The notes under the pieces: model-generated | What the model was told of the DNA's origin: nothing | Database searches by the model: none | The model's input: only the letters and a program-made list of their open reading frames with translations | Translations under genes and position numbers: made by a program | In this document: piece after piece, positions 44,155 to 53,000 of the stretch | How positions within the stretch are numbered: the first letter of the stretch is position 1 | Layout: every line of letters starts with the position of its first letter | Assembly (NCBI RefSeq): GCF_036067295.1 | Contig: NZ_CP107954.1 | Location: forward strand, 5,766,001-5,830,000 | From: Kribbella sp. NBC_00382 | Lineage (GTDB): Bacteria; Actinomycetota; Actinomycetes; Propionibacteriales; Kribbellaceae | Length of the DNA stretch: 64,000 nt | Reading direction: 5' to 3'

Positions 44155-45129
44155 ATGCGCACAGACGAGATCACCGAACTGATCGACCGGCTCGCGACCC
44201 TGGTCAGCGAGCTCTACGTTTTCCCGGAGGTCGGCGCCGAGATCGCCGCCCGGCTGAAGAAGGCCGCAGCGGACGGCCGGTACGACACACTGGCCGAGCC
44301 CGAGGAGCTGGCGGCCCGGGTGACGGCCGACCTTCAGGAGGGCAACCAGGATCGCCACCTGCGGCTGAAGTTCCACGTCGACGAGGTGGTCGACGAGACC
44401 GATCCGGTCGCGGAGGACGCGGCCTGGCGACGGCATGCCGAGCTGACGGCGGGCGGGATGGCCCGGGTGGAGCGGCTGGCCGGCAACATTGGTCTACTCG
44501 AGATCCGCCCGCTGATCTTCGATCCCTCGCATGCCGGTGCCGCCGTGAGTGCCGCCATGTCGTTGCTGTCAGCAACGGATGCGCTGGTGATCGATCTGCG
44601 CCGCTGCCTGGGTGGTTCGCCTGACATGGTGGCGTTCCTGTGCAGTCACCTGTTAGACGGGGAGCCGGTGCACCTGAACGATCTGGTCACGCCCGCCGAC
44701 GGCACGGTCCGCCAGTTCTGGACCAACCCGTACCTGCCCGGCCCGCGCTTCGGTGGTACCAAACCGATCTGGGTACTGACCAGCTCGACCACGTTCTCGG
44801 CCGCCGAAGAGCTCACCTACGACCTGCAGCAACTCGGCCGCGCCACCGTCATCGGCGAACGCACCGGCGGTGGCGCCCACCCCCGCGACGGCTTCAAACT
44901 CCACCCCCACCTGGAAGCCACCATCCCGATCAAACGCGCGATCAACCCCGTCTCCCAAACCAACTGGGAGGGCGTCGGTGTGGTGCCCGATGTCGAAGTA
45001 CCGGCCGACGACGCCTTCCCCGAGGCCTACCGCCAAGCCCTCGACCACGTCCTCACCCTGGCAGCCGATCCAGCACGTCGCGCCCTCACCGAGGAGGCCG
45101 CCGCAGCCCGCCAATTGCTGCGACCTTGA
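44155..45129 (+). CDS. S41-family serine peptidase (C-terminal processing peptidase-like)
   Basis: 324 residues. N-terminal helical part (ITELIDRLATLVSELYVFPEVG) and the S41 core: GNIGLLEIRPLIFDP, ALVIDLRRCLGGSPDMVAFLCSHL near 142-164, and the catalytic serine region LTSSTTFSAAEELTYDLQQLGRATVIGERTGG near 205-240. Cytoplasmic by lack of a signal peptide. It resembles the interphotoreceptor-retinoid-binding-type S41 group, often of unknown substrate. Start ATG 44155 is leaderless (TTGAAT seven bases before). It is an apparent insertion between ftsZ and pgeF of the usual order. Confidence 0.8.
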   Translation: MRTDEITELIDRLATLVSELYVFPEVGAEIAARLKKAAADGRYDTLAEPEELAARVTADLQEGNQDRHLRLKFHVDEVVDETDPVAEDAAWRRHAELTAGGMARVERLAGNIGLLEIRPLIFDPSHAGAAVSAAMSLLSATDALVIDLRRCLGGSPDMVAFLCSHLLDGEPVHLNDLVTPADGTVRQFWTNPYLPGPRFGGTKPIWVLTSSTTFSAAEELTYDLQQLGRATVIGERTGGGAHPRDGFKLHPHLEATIPIKRAINPVSQTNWEGVGVVPDVEVPADDAFPEAYRQALDHVLTLAADPARRALTEEAAAARQLLRP

Positions 45130-45191
45130 ACACCAACCGGTGACCTCGGACACGGTATTTCGTGTTCAAGGTCACCGCTTGGTGTCCGAGG
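45124..45191. repeat. 68-bp near-perfect palindrome after the S41 gene
   Basis: Arms 45124-45154 and 45161-45191 with a 6-base loop GTATTT. The arms differ mainly by exchange of TGA and CGG trinucleotides within CCT-NNN-ACAC. The left arm contains the S41 stop codon. A second small hairpin GGTGTCC/GGACACC lies at 45181-45196. No T-tract; could be a terminator or a mobile-type inverted repeat. Confidence 0.6.
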
Positions 45192-45226
45192 ACACCGCTT
45201 CCGCGCCGCGGGAGTCGTGTGCCGGA

Positions 45227-45232
45227 TAGCCT
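45227..45232 (+). promoter_or_regulatory. -10 box before leaderless pgeF start
   Basis: TAGCCT, then six bases, then GTG 45239; no ribosome site. Confidence 0.5.
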
Positions 45233-45238
45233 TGACAT

Positions 45239-45967
45239 GTGTTCGGTTATGACGAGGTTTTCGATGGGGCCCGCTTCGCCTTCACCGATCGGTTCGGGGG
45301 AGCGAGCCAACCGCCGTACGGGGAACTGAACCTGGGCAGTGCGCAGGGCGACGAGGCCGCCGCGATCGCGGAGAACTTCCGGCTGATCGCGACCGAGTTC
45401 GGCGTCGCCCCCGAGCGCGTCATCCGGGTCAACCAGGTGCACAGCCCCGACGTCCACGTGGTCGGGCCCGGCGATACGGCCATCGACCCACGCCCGCGAG
45501 CTGACGCGATGGTGACCACCCAGTCCGACGTCGTGCTGTGCGTCCGCGCCGCCGACTGCCTGCCGGTCCTCCTCGCAGACCAGACCAACAAGGTGATCGG
45601 CGCGGCGCACTCCGGTCGTCGAGGGATGTATTCAGGCGTCGTACCGGCAACAGTCGCCGCTATGCGCGCTCTCGGCGCCGGCCACATCACCGCCGTCCTC
45701 GGCCCGTACGCCTGCGGCAACTGCTACGAGGTACCGGCCGAGATGCGCGCCGAGGTCGCGGAGCGGGTGCCCGCGTCGTACTCGGAGACGAGCTGGGGGA
45801 CCCCGGCGATCGACGTAGCCGCCGGGGTCGAGGCCCAGCTGGCCGAGCTCGACTGCACAGTCATCCGCGCGACCGCCTGCACCATCGAGTCGGAGAACCT
45901 CTACTCGTATCGCCGTGAAGGCGCCGTCAGCGGTCGGCTCGCCGGCCTGATCAGGTTGGCCGCGTGA
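45239..45967 (+). CDS. pgeF: Peptidoglycan editing factor PgeF (YfiH/laccase-domain)
   Basis: 242 residues. Multicopper-type laccase domain: GGASQPPYGELNLGSAQGDE, VNQVHSPDVHVV with His near residue 72, VRAADCLPVLLADQ (Cys near 103), GAAHSGRRGMYSGVVPATVAAM (His near 122) and ACTIESENLYSYRREGAVSGRLAGLI at the end. YfiH-family enzymes remove wrong residues (L-Ser) from UDP-MurNAc and may oxidise phenols. Start GTG 45239; ends overlapping yggS (GTGA). Confidence 0.85.
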   Translation: MFGYDEVFDGARFAFTDRFGGASQPPYGELNLGSAQGDEAAAIAENFRLIATEFGVAPERVIRVNQVHSPDVHVVGPGDTAIDPRPRADAMVTTQSDVVLCVRAADCLPVLLADQTNKVIGAAHSGRRGMYSGVVPATVAAMRALGAGHITAVLGPYACGNCYEVPAEMRAEVAERVPASYSETSWGTPAIDVAAGVEAQLAELDCTVIRATACTIESENLYSYRREGAVSGRLAGLIRLAA

Positions 45968-46674
45968 CGCGCGAAGAGGAGCTCGGCGAGAACCTGAAGG
46001 CGGTCCGCGAACGTATCCAGGCGGCCTGTGTGGCGGCTGGGAGGCCCGAGGGGGCCGTCACCCTGGTGGCGATCACCAAAACCTTCCCGGTCAGCGATGT
46101 ACGGGCGCTGGCGGCGCTCGGAGTACAGGACCTGGGCGAGAACCGGGAGCAGGAGCTCAAGGTCAAGGCGCCGGACTGCCAGGACGTCACCTGGCACTTC
46201 GTCGGGCAACTGCAGTCGAACAAGGCCCGTTCGGTCGTCCGCAACGCGTCGGTGCTGCACTCGGTCGACCGGTCGTCGCTGGTGAAGGCGCTGTCCCGGG
46301 CCGCGGTCGACGAAGGCCGCGTACTGCGCTGCCTGCTGCAGGTGAGCCTGGCGGAGTACGGTCGGGACGAGGTGGCGACCGGGATGAGTCGTGGCGGGGT
46401 CGCGCCTTCCGAAGTACCGGCTCTGGCCGCTGAGGTCGCCGCGGCGGACGGGCTGGAGCTCGGGGGAGTGATGGCTGTGGCGCCGCTCGGCTCCGACCCC
46501 GACGAGGCGTTCGCCGGCCTGGAAGTCGTAGCCTCCCGGCTACGCTCCGAACATCCGGGCGCCGACTGGATCTCGGCCGGGATGAGCGGCGATCTGGAGG
46601 CCGCGATCAGGCATGGGGCGACACACGTTCGGCTCGGGCGTGCATTACTCGGTACACGTCCTCCACTGGGCTAG
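45964..46674 (+). CDS. yggS: YggS-type PLP-binding protein
   Basis: 236 residues of the single-domain PLP-homeostasis protein (YggS/PROSC). [18 protein letters not shown] (PLP lysine in TKT), [30 protein letters not shown] near 65-90 and [28 protein letters not shown] at the C-terminus. It is not an enzyme but keeps PLP in balance. GTG 45964 overlaps pgeF. Confidence 0.9.
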   Translation: MTREEELGENLKAVRERIQAACVAAGRPEGAVTLVAITKTFPVSDVRALAALGVQDLGENREQELKVKAPDCQDVTWHFVGQLQSNKARSVVRNASVLHSVDRSSLVKALSRAAVDEGRVLRCLLQVSLAEYGRDEVATGMSRGGVAPSEVPALAAEVAAADGLELGGVMAVAPLGSDPDEAFAGLEVVASRLRSEHPGADWISAGMSGDLEAAIRHGATHVRLGRALLGTRPPLG

Positions 46675-46696
46675 TGTCGACATCGAGACTCGACAC
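46674..46696. promoter_or_regulatory. Inverted repeat and -10 before sepF
   Basis: GTGTCGA (46674-46680) and TCGACAC (46690-46696), 9 bases apart, just before sepF. A TAGTGT at 46672-46677 is a candidate -10 that overlaps the left arm. Confidence 0.4.
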
Positions 46697-46712
46697 GAAG
46701 GGCTGGAGGGCC

Positions 46713-47222
46713 ATGAGCGGCGCGTTGCGCAAGATGGGTGTGTACCTCGGCTTGGTCGAGGACGGCGAGCGGTACAACGCGCGCTACGACGACGGCTATG
46801 ACGACGAGTACGACGAAGAGGCCGTCGACGGGGAGTCCGACGAGACCGCGCCCGTCCCGGTACGACCGGACGAGCAGGTCGGCACCGTCAGCAAGTTCCC
46901 AGATCGACGTGGCGTGACAGCGACATCGCCGGAGGTTACCGAGTTGGCCCGCATCACCACCGTGCACCCGCGCAGCTACAACGAGGCGCGCGTGATCGGT
47001 GAGCACTTCCGTGACGGCACCCCCGTCATCATGAACCTGACCGAGATGGACCACGCGGACGCCAAGCGGCTGGTGGACTTCGCCGCCGGGCTGATCTTCT
47101 GCTGCCGTGGCTCGATCGAGCGGATCACCACCAAGGTCTTCCTGGTCTGCCCGCCGAACGTGACGCTGGCCGCGGAGGAGAAGGAAAAGATCGCCGCCGA
47201 CGGGTTCTACAACCAGAGTTGA
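46713..47222 (+). CDS. sepF: SepF, FtsZ membrane anchor
   Basis: 169 residues. [17 protein letters not shown] is the amphipathic membrane-binding helix, then an acidic disordered link ([21 protein letters not shown]) and the globular SepF/YlmF domain ([50 protein letters not shown]). It anchors FtsZ through its tail at the membrane and replaces FtsA in actinobacteria. ATG 46713 follows GGAGGG. The upstream in-frame codons (46674) lie near yggS and are not needed. Confidence 0.95.
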   Translation: MSGALRKMGVYLGLVEDGERYNARYDDGYDDEYDEEAVDGESDETAPVPVRPDEQVGTVSKFPDRRGVTATSPEVTELARITTVHPRSYNEARVIGEHFRDGTPVIMNLTEMDHADAKRLVDFAAGLIFCCRGSIERITTKVFLVCPPNVTLAAEEKEKIAADGFYNQS

Positions 47223-47244
47223 GGACGTGGCTTCGGCCGTCTTC

Positions 47245-47250
47245 TACACT
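47245..47250 (+). promoter_or_regulatory. -10 box before leaderless yggT start
   Basis: TACACT, 10 bases before ATG 47261, no ribosome site. Confidence 0.4.
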
Positions 47251-47260
47251 CTTGTCTGAC

Positions 47261-47566
47261 ATGGATGCTCTCGTGCTCGTCCTCGGTGTTCTCTACTACG
47301 TGCTGCTCGCCTTCTTCCTGGCGCTGGTGGCGCGGTTCGTTCTGAGCCTGATCGTGATGTTCGCGCCGCAATGGCACCCGAAAGGGCCACTGCTGTTGCT
47401 GTTCGAGCTGATCTACTCGGTGACCGATCCGTTTCTGCGGCCGCTGCGGCGGATCCTGCCGCCGATCGGTGCCGGTGGCATCCGGGTCGACCTGTCGATG
47501 CTGATGCTGTTCGTCCTCGTCTCGCTGGCGATGTCGATCAACACCACCGCGATCAGGTCGATCTGA
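47261..47566 (+). CDS. YggT-family membrane protein
   Basis: 101 residues from ATG 47261. Two hydrophobic segments (VLVLGVLYYVLLAFFLALVARFVLSLIVMF and VDLSMLMLFVLVSLAMSI) around the family loop YSVTDPFLRPLRRILPPIGAGGIRVD. YggT proteins are usual between sepF and divIVA in Gram-positives; role unclear, perhaps osmotic or division-related. Short N-terminus supports the chosen start. Confidence 0.85.
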   Translation: MDALVLVLGVLYYVLLAFFLALVARFVLSLIVMFAPQWHPKGPLLLLFELIYSVTDPFLRPLRRILPPIGAGGIRVDLSMLMLFVLVSLAMSINTTAIRSI

Positions 47567-47636
47567 CCCGGTGACGACTAGCGTGAGGATGCGAGTAGCT
47601 GGGTAGGAACCGACCCGGAAACATCGACCATGGGGA

Positions 47637-47685
47637 ACGTTATCGACTGCCCGGATTCCGCCAGAACACAACGAAGCGATAACGT
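47637..47685. promoter_or_regulatory. 9-bp inverted repeat in the divIVA promoter region
   Basis: ACGTTATCG (47637-47645) and CGATAACGT (47677-47685), perfect, 31 bases apart. TCTACT at 47688 may be the -10 of divIVA. Possible operator. Confidence 0.45.
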
Positions 47686-47752
47686 GATCTACTGAGTCGC
47701 CGAGGTCCAGGCCACGACGACTCCGCCAAGACACAGACAAACGAGGTGAAAG

Positions 47753-48523
47753 ATGCCGCTGACGCCGGATGACGTCCGCTCGAAGCAGTTCACGCCCGTC
47801 CGATTGCGGGAGGGCTACGACGTCACTGAGGTCGACTCCTTCCTCGACGAGGTCGAAGCCGAACTCGAGCGACTTCTCGCCGAGAACGAGGAGCTGCGGG
47901 CCAAGCTTGCCGCGGCCCAGCGTGCCGGCAGTGGACAGGAACGACCGGTGGTCGACCAGACCGCCGCCCTGCCGCCTGTCGTGCAACAGCCCAAGCCGGC
48001 CCCAGTGGTCGTCGAGAAGCCCAAGGAAGAGCCGCCGCCAGTCGTCGCTCCGGTTGTAGCCGCCGCGGGGGCTGCTGCGGCAGCAGGAACCGTCGGCGAC
48101 GCCTCCAGCTCCGCGGTGCGGCTGCTGGAGATGGCCACCAAGCACTCCGACGACCTGGTCCAGGAGGCGAAGGACACCGCCGACAAGATCATCGGCGAGG
48201 CCCGCGCCAAGGCCGAGCGGCTGGAGAACGAGGCACGTGGCAAGGCCGACCGGATGACCGGTGAGGCCCGCGCCCGCGCCGAGAAGCTGGACGGCGAGAT
48301 CGCCGAGCGCCGCGCGCAGATGCTCGGCACGCTGGAGAAGCAGAAGGGTCAGCTCGAGCGCACCATCGACGACCTGCACGCGTACGAGCGTGAGTACCGC
48401 AGCCGCCTGAAGACGTACTTCACCGAGCAGCTCAAGGCGCTCGGCAACGGCGACGACACGCTCAGCCCGCGCAACGGCTTCCGCCCGGAGGCCCGCGCCC
48501 AGGCTCACGGCCACGGCGTTTAA
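47753..48523 (+). CDS. divIVA: DivIVA/Wag31 polar growth scaffold
   Basis: 256 residues. The DivIVA N-terminal segment is intact: LTPDDVRSKQFTPVRLREGYDVTEVDSFLDEVEAELERLLAENEEL, residues 3-48. After a Pro/Val/Ala-rich link come long coiled coils (EAKDTADKIIGEARAKAERLENEARGKADRMTGEARARAEKL, AQMLGTLEKQKGQLERTIDDLHAYEREYR). It marks cell poles and curves and recruits the wall machinery. AGGTGA precedes ATG 47753. A terminator follows. Confidence 0.95.
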   Translation: MPLTPDDVRSKQFTPVRLREGYDVTEVDSFLDEVEAELERLLAENEELRAKLAAAQRAGSGQERPVVDQTAALPPVVQQPKPAPVVVEKPKEEPPPVVAPVVAAAGAAAAAGTVGDASSSAVRLLEMATKHSDDLVQEAKDTADKIIGEARAKAERLENEARGKADRMTGEARARAEKLDGEIAERRAQMLGTLEKQKGQLERTIDDLHAYEREYRSRLKTYFTEQLKALGNGDDTLSPRNGFRPEARAQAHGHGV

Positions 48524-48569
48524 GCACTACGAGTTGTGAAGTAAGTACCTGGTCTTTGGCGTGACTAGG

Positions 48570-48600
48570 GGCGGTGCTAATCCGGCAGCACCGCCTCTTT
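48570..48600 (+). terminator. Intrinsic terminator after divIVA
   Basis: GGCGGTGCT (48570-48578) pairs with AGCACCGCC (48587-48595); TCTTTGT follows. Closes the yggT-divIVA part of the cluster. Confidence 0.85.
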
Positions 48601-48672
48601 GTCATGTCCGGACTTTTCTGACTCAGGGTTGTTCATTCGTGACTAAGGGTCCCCACTGCAGGCCGCCGGAAT

Positions 48673-49146
48673 TCACGGCCAGCTGAGTGGGGCCTTCTGT
48701 CCGCTGAGGGTGGCGACGTCGGTGATCCGCATTCGATAGGGCGTCAGTCTCAGAAGCGAGACGATTTCGCTCGACGGTCCATCTTGGAAGACCGACCAGA
48801 AGTCGAAGCCCAGTGGTGCGGGGGCTTCTCGGTACAGCTCCCAGACGCGTTGCCGGGTCGGCACGTCGTCGATCCACTCCGCCTGACAGTCCGCGCTCGC
48901 GGTGTCGTGAGTGGGATCCCAGTAGCTGCAGCTCAGGTACGGCGAACGGCCCAGGTGGGCCACCTTGACCGGAGTCGGCCTGGTGACGATCCAGCCGACC
49001 AACTGGTCGCCGTCGAACTCCCAGTAGGGATGCAGGATCCGCGACCGCGGTCGGCCGAGCCGGTCGACCGTCGCCACCGTGCACCAGACGATCCGGTGCG
49101 CCATCGCGAGGAACTCTTTCTGCACGCTCTCAATTTCCACAACCAT
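48673..49146 (-). CDS. PPOX-family split-barrel protein
   Basis: 157 residues (MVVEIESVQKEFLAMAHRIVWCTVATVDRLGRPRSRILHPYWEFDG). The split-barrel flavin-binding fold is shown by WCTVATVDRLGRPRSRILHP and VAHLGRSPYLSCSYWDP, followed by HDTASADCQAEWI. Cofactor unknown. ATG 49146 lies inside a 14-bp palindrome; TAATCT, seven bases before the start, suggests a leaderless transcript. It diverges from the MarR gene and is probably controlled by it. Confidence 0.8.
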   Translation of the reverse strand: MVVEIESVQKEFLAMAHRIVWCTVATVDRLGRPRSRILHPYWEFDGDQLVGWIVTRPTPVKVAHLGRSPYLSCSYWDPTHDTASADCQAEWIDDVPTRQRVWELYREAPAPLGFDFWSVFQDGPSSEIVSLLRLTPYRMRITDVATLSGQKAPLSWP

Positions 49147-49180
49147 GGTTGTAGATTACTTGATGCACAACCGCGGTTGT
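49139..49180. promoter_or_regulatory. Two 14-bp palindromes, likely MarR operator
   Basis: ACAACCATGGTTGT (49139-49152) and ACAACCGCGGTTGT (49167-49180) are perfect palindromes of the form ACAACC-NN-GGTTGT, 28 bp apart centre to centre. The first covers the PPOX start codon; the second abuts the MarR -10 TACAGT (49180-49185). Confidence 0.8.
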
Positions 49181-49192
49181 ACAGTTCTCGGC

Positions 49193-49672
49193 ATGGCAGA
49201 TTTCGACCCGGCCGACGCGGACCTCTCGTTGGCCTCGCTCTTCGCCGGCTGGGCGCTGGCCGACGAACTCCAGCGTCGCCTCGGCGCCGACGGTTTCGAG
49301 GACTCCCGCTTCGCCGACGGGGTGATCTTCCAGCATCTGGTCACGGCACCTGTGACGATCAGCACCTTGGCCGACCTGCTCGGCGTCACCCAGCAGGCTG
49401 CCTCGAAATCGGTCGCCGACCTCCAGAAACGCGGCTATCTCTCCCGAGCCCCCGACCCCGACGACGCCCGCGCCAAGCTGGTGACCCTCACCCCTCGCGG
49501 CCAAGCAGTCATCGCATCCGCCCGCAAACACCGAGCCGCCATCGAGCTGGAACTCCAAGAGTCACTGGGCGCCGCCCGCATCGATGCGGCCCGCCTACTC
49601 CTGATCGACGTACTCCACCACCTGAACGCCACCCCAGCCCTACGATCCCGCCGAGTCCGCCCACCCACCTGA
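49193..49672 (+). CDS. MarR-family transcriptional regulator
   Basis: 159 residues from ATG 49193. Winged helix: FQHLVTAPVTISTLADLLGVTQQAASKSVADLQKRGYLSRAPDPDDARAKLVTLTPRGQAVI, the MarR wing with DDAR. The leaderless start is seven bases after TACAGT. It diverges from the PPOX gene; the pair shares the palindromic operator. Ligand unknown. Earlier in-frame codons cross the operator and are not likely. Confidence 0.85.
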   Translation: MADFDPADADLSLASLFAGWALADELQRRLGADGFEDSRFADGVIFQHLVTAPVTISTLADLLGVTQQAASKSVADLQKRGYLSRAPDPDDARAKLVTLTPRGQAVIASARKHRAAIELELQESLGAARIDAARLLLIDVLHHLNATPALRSRRVRPPT

Positions 49673-50033
49673 CGCCATTCCCACCCGCAGCCCCGCACCC
49701 GCCGTCGACGCCGCGCCGGCCCGCGGCCGCCGGGATTGGTTGCTATGCGCAACGGGGACCGACGTCCAGCACATCGATACCCGCCGAGCAAGCGCTTACC
49801 TGGCCAGAGTGGGCTGATTTGCAGGGCTATTGATGTGCTGGCGATCCGCCCAGACCGGCGGCCACCACGCGACGCCCGTGGTGGCCGCAAACGCTGCCCT
49901 CGGCACCATCCGAGCACGCCATCTGAGGGGTTGACCCCTCAAATGGTGGGTTGTCACCCTCGGTTCAGGGGTGGCAACCCACCACGTCGGGGGTTAACCC
50001 CTCAAATGGTTCGCGTCGGGATGAGGGGAGGGG
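49673..50033. other. Gene-free region between marR and ileS with repeats
   Basis: No gene seen. The first 250 bp are low-complexity. The last 110 bp carry a repeat element (see next entry). Both flanking genes end here, so a bidirectional terminator is expected. Confidence 0.6.
49925..50010. repeat. Composite inverted/direct repeat downstream of ileS and marR
   Basis: Two copies of GGGGTT(G/A)ACCCCTCAAATGG (49927-49946 and 49990-50009), each palindromic at its start, flank a hairpin 49944-49984 with 16-bp arms (TGGTGGGTTGTCACCC). Looks like a terminator or a dispersed palindromic element. Confidence 0.7.
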
Positions 50034-53000
50034 CTAGGCCTTGGTGAGCCAGTAGGTCAGGCCGAGGTCGTTGTCGGTCCCGGTGGTCAACGCCTCCGTC
50101 GCCGGCGGTGCCGACTGAGTGAGGGTGGTGGCGAGTACCTCGCGGCCGATCTCGTCCGCATGCTTGCCCAGGGCATCGGAAAGCTCCGAGTCCGTGCTGG
50201 TCAGCCAGACGGTGATCCGGTCGGAGACCTCGAGGCCGGAGTTCTTGCGGGCCTCCTGCAATGTCCGGACCACCTCGCGGGCGAGGCCGGCCTGCTTGAG
50301 CTCCGGGGTGATTTCGAGGTCGAGGGCAACCGTCTCGCCCTGTTCGTTGACGACCGACCAGCCTTCGCGGGGGCGCTCCGACAGCAGCACCTCGTCGGCG
50401 GAGACCTCGACGTCGGCACCGTCGACCTGCACGGTCGCAGTACCGGACGCCTTCAAGGACGCCGCCAGACCAGCCGCGTCGGCGGCGGCGATGGCGGCCG
50501 CGACGACCGGGGTCTGCTTGGCGAAGCGCTTGCCTAGCTCGCGGAAGTTGCCCTTCGCCGAGTAGTCGATCAGGTCCTCGCCGGCCGACGACAGCGGTGC
50601 GACCGCGCCGACGTTGAGTTCTTCGGCGATCTCGCGCAGCAGTTCGTCGTCCAGATCGGCGATCGCCGCCGACCCGACCAGCGCGCGACCGAGCGGCTGC
50701 CGCGTACGGACCTTCGCCTCGGCCCGAGCCGACCGGCCCAGCTCGACGACCCGTCGAGCCATCGACACGTGCGTCGCCAGCCGGTCGTCGATCACGGTCT
50801 CGTCGTACTCCGGGAACGCGGCTAGGTGCACCGACTCGGCCAGCCCCGGCGTGACCGGCCGGAACACGTCCTGCCAGACCCGCTCGGTGACGAACGGCGT
50901 CAACGGCGCCATCAGTCGCGTCAGCACGTCGAGCGTCTCGTGCAGCGTGGCCAGCGCTCCGGCGTCGCCCGCCCAGAAGCGACGGCGCGAGCGGCGTACG
51001 TACCAGTTGGACAGCACGTCGACGAACTGGCTGATCAGCGCGCCGAGCTTCTGCGTGTCGTATGCCGCGTATGCCTCGTCCGTGTCGCGGACCAGCCGAT
51101 GCGTCTCGCTCACCAGCCACCGGTCGAGCACCGACCGCTCGGCCACCGGGGGAGCGGCGTCCGTCGGCGACCAGTCGGCCAACCGGGCGTACAGGGCATG
51201 GAAGGCGGCCGTGTTCCAGTACGTCAGCAGGACCTTGCGGACGATCTCGTTGAGCACGTTCGGCCCGATGCCGCGCGCCTTCCACGGCGAGCCGGAGCAG
51301 GCCATGAACCAGCGGACCGCGTCGGCGCTGTGGTTGTCCATCAGCGGGATCGGCTCGAGGATGTTGCCCAGGTGCTTGGACATCTTCCGGCCGTCCTCGG
51401 CCAGGATGTGCCCGAGGCAGACGACGTTGCGGTAGGACGACTCGTCGAAGACCAGCGTGCCGATCGCCATCAGCGTGTAGAACCAGCCGCGGGTCTGGTC
51501 GATCGCCTCGGAGATGAAGTCCGCCGGGTACGACTTCTTGAACTTCTCCCGCGACCCCTCGGCCCACGGGTAGCCCCACTGCGCGAACGGCATCGCGCCC
51601 GAGTCGTACCAGGCGTCGATCACCTCGGCTACCCGGGTCGACTCCTCGCCACAGGTCGGGCAGGCGAAGGTGATGTCGTCGACGAACGGCCGGTGCGGAT
51701 CGGTCGCGCTCAGGTCGCGGCCGGCCAGCTCGCCCAGCTCGGCCAGCGACCCCACGCAGACCTGGTGGTCGTCGGCGCAGCGCCAGATCGGTAGCGGCGT
51801 ACCCCAGAAGCGCGAGCGGGAGACGGCCCAGTCGATGTTGTTGCGCAGCCAGTCGCCGTACCGGCCCCACTTGACCGAGTCCGGGTACCAGTTGGTCTTC
51901 TCGTTCTCGCGGAGCAGCGCGTCCTTCACCTGGGTGGTGCGGATGTACCAGGAGGGGAGCGCGTAGTACATGACAGGGGTGTGGCAGCGCCAGCAGTGCG
52001 GGTACGGGTGCTCGTACGGCACGTGCTTGAACAGGACGCCCCGGTCGCGCAGGTCGTTGACCAGGTCCTCGTCGGCCTTCTTGAAGAACTGCCCGCCGAC
52101 CAGCGGCACGTCGGCCTTGAAGGTGCCGTCGGACTCGACCGGGTTGACCACCGGCAGGTTGTAGGCGCGGCTGACGATGAGGTCGTCGGCACCGAACGCG
52201 GGGGACTGGTGCACGAGACCAGTACCGTCCTCGGTGGTCACGTACTCAGCCAGTACTACGTAATGCGCCGGCTCAGGGAATTCCACCAGCTCGAACGGCC
52301 GCTGGTACGTCCAACGCTCCATGTCGCGTCCGGCGTACCGGTCGGTGACGGTCCAGCCCTCGCCCAGTGCGCTCAGCAGCGGCTCAGCCACGACCAGCGA
52401 CTCGGTGCCGTCGGTGGCGACCACATAGTCGACGTCCGGGTGGACAGCGACGGCCGTGTTGGAGACCAGGGTCCAGGGGGTCGTCGTCCAGACCAGGAGC
52501 GAGGCCTTGTCGGCTAGTGGGCCCGAGGTGAGCGGGAAGCGGACGTAGACCGACGGGTCGACGACGGTCTCGTAGCCCTGCGCCAGCTCGTGGTCCGACA
52601 GGCCGGTGCCGCAGCGGGGACAGTACGGAGTGATGCGGTAGTCCTCGACCAGCTGACCCTTGTCGTGGATCTGCTTGAGCGACCACCAGACCGACTGCAC
52701 GTACTCCGGGTCCATCGTCCGGTACGGGTGCTCCATGTCCACCCAGTAGCCCATCCGGGTGGTCAGGTCGGCGAAGGCGTCGACGTGGCGTAGTACCGAC
52801 TCGCGGCACTTGGCGTTGAACTCCGCGATGCCGAAGGCCTCGATGTCCTTCTTGCCGCTGAAGCCGAGCTCCTTCTCCACCGCGACCTCGACCGGCAGGC
52901 CGTGGCAGTCCCAGCCGGCCTTGCGCTCGACCGAGAAGCCCTTCATCGTCCGGTAGCGCGGGAAGACGTCCTTGAAGACGCGCGCCTCGATGTGGTGCGT

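Noticed and set aside
43572-44174. Longer start (ATG 44174) for the ArsR-type gene
   Set aside because: The extra codons translate the perfect operator palindrome; GTG 44096 just after it is more sensible.
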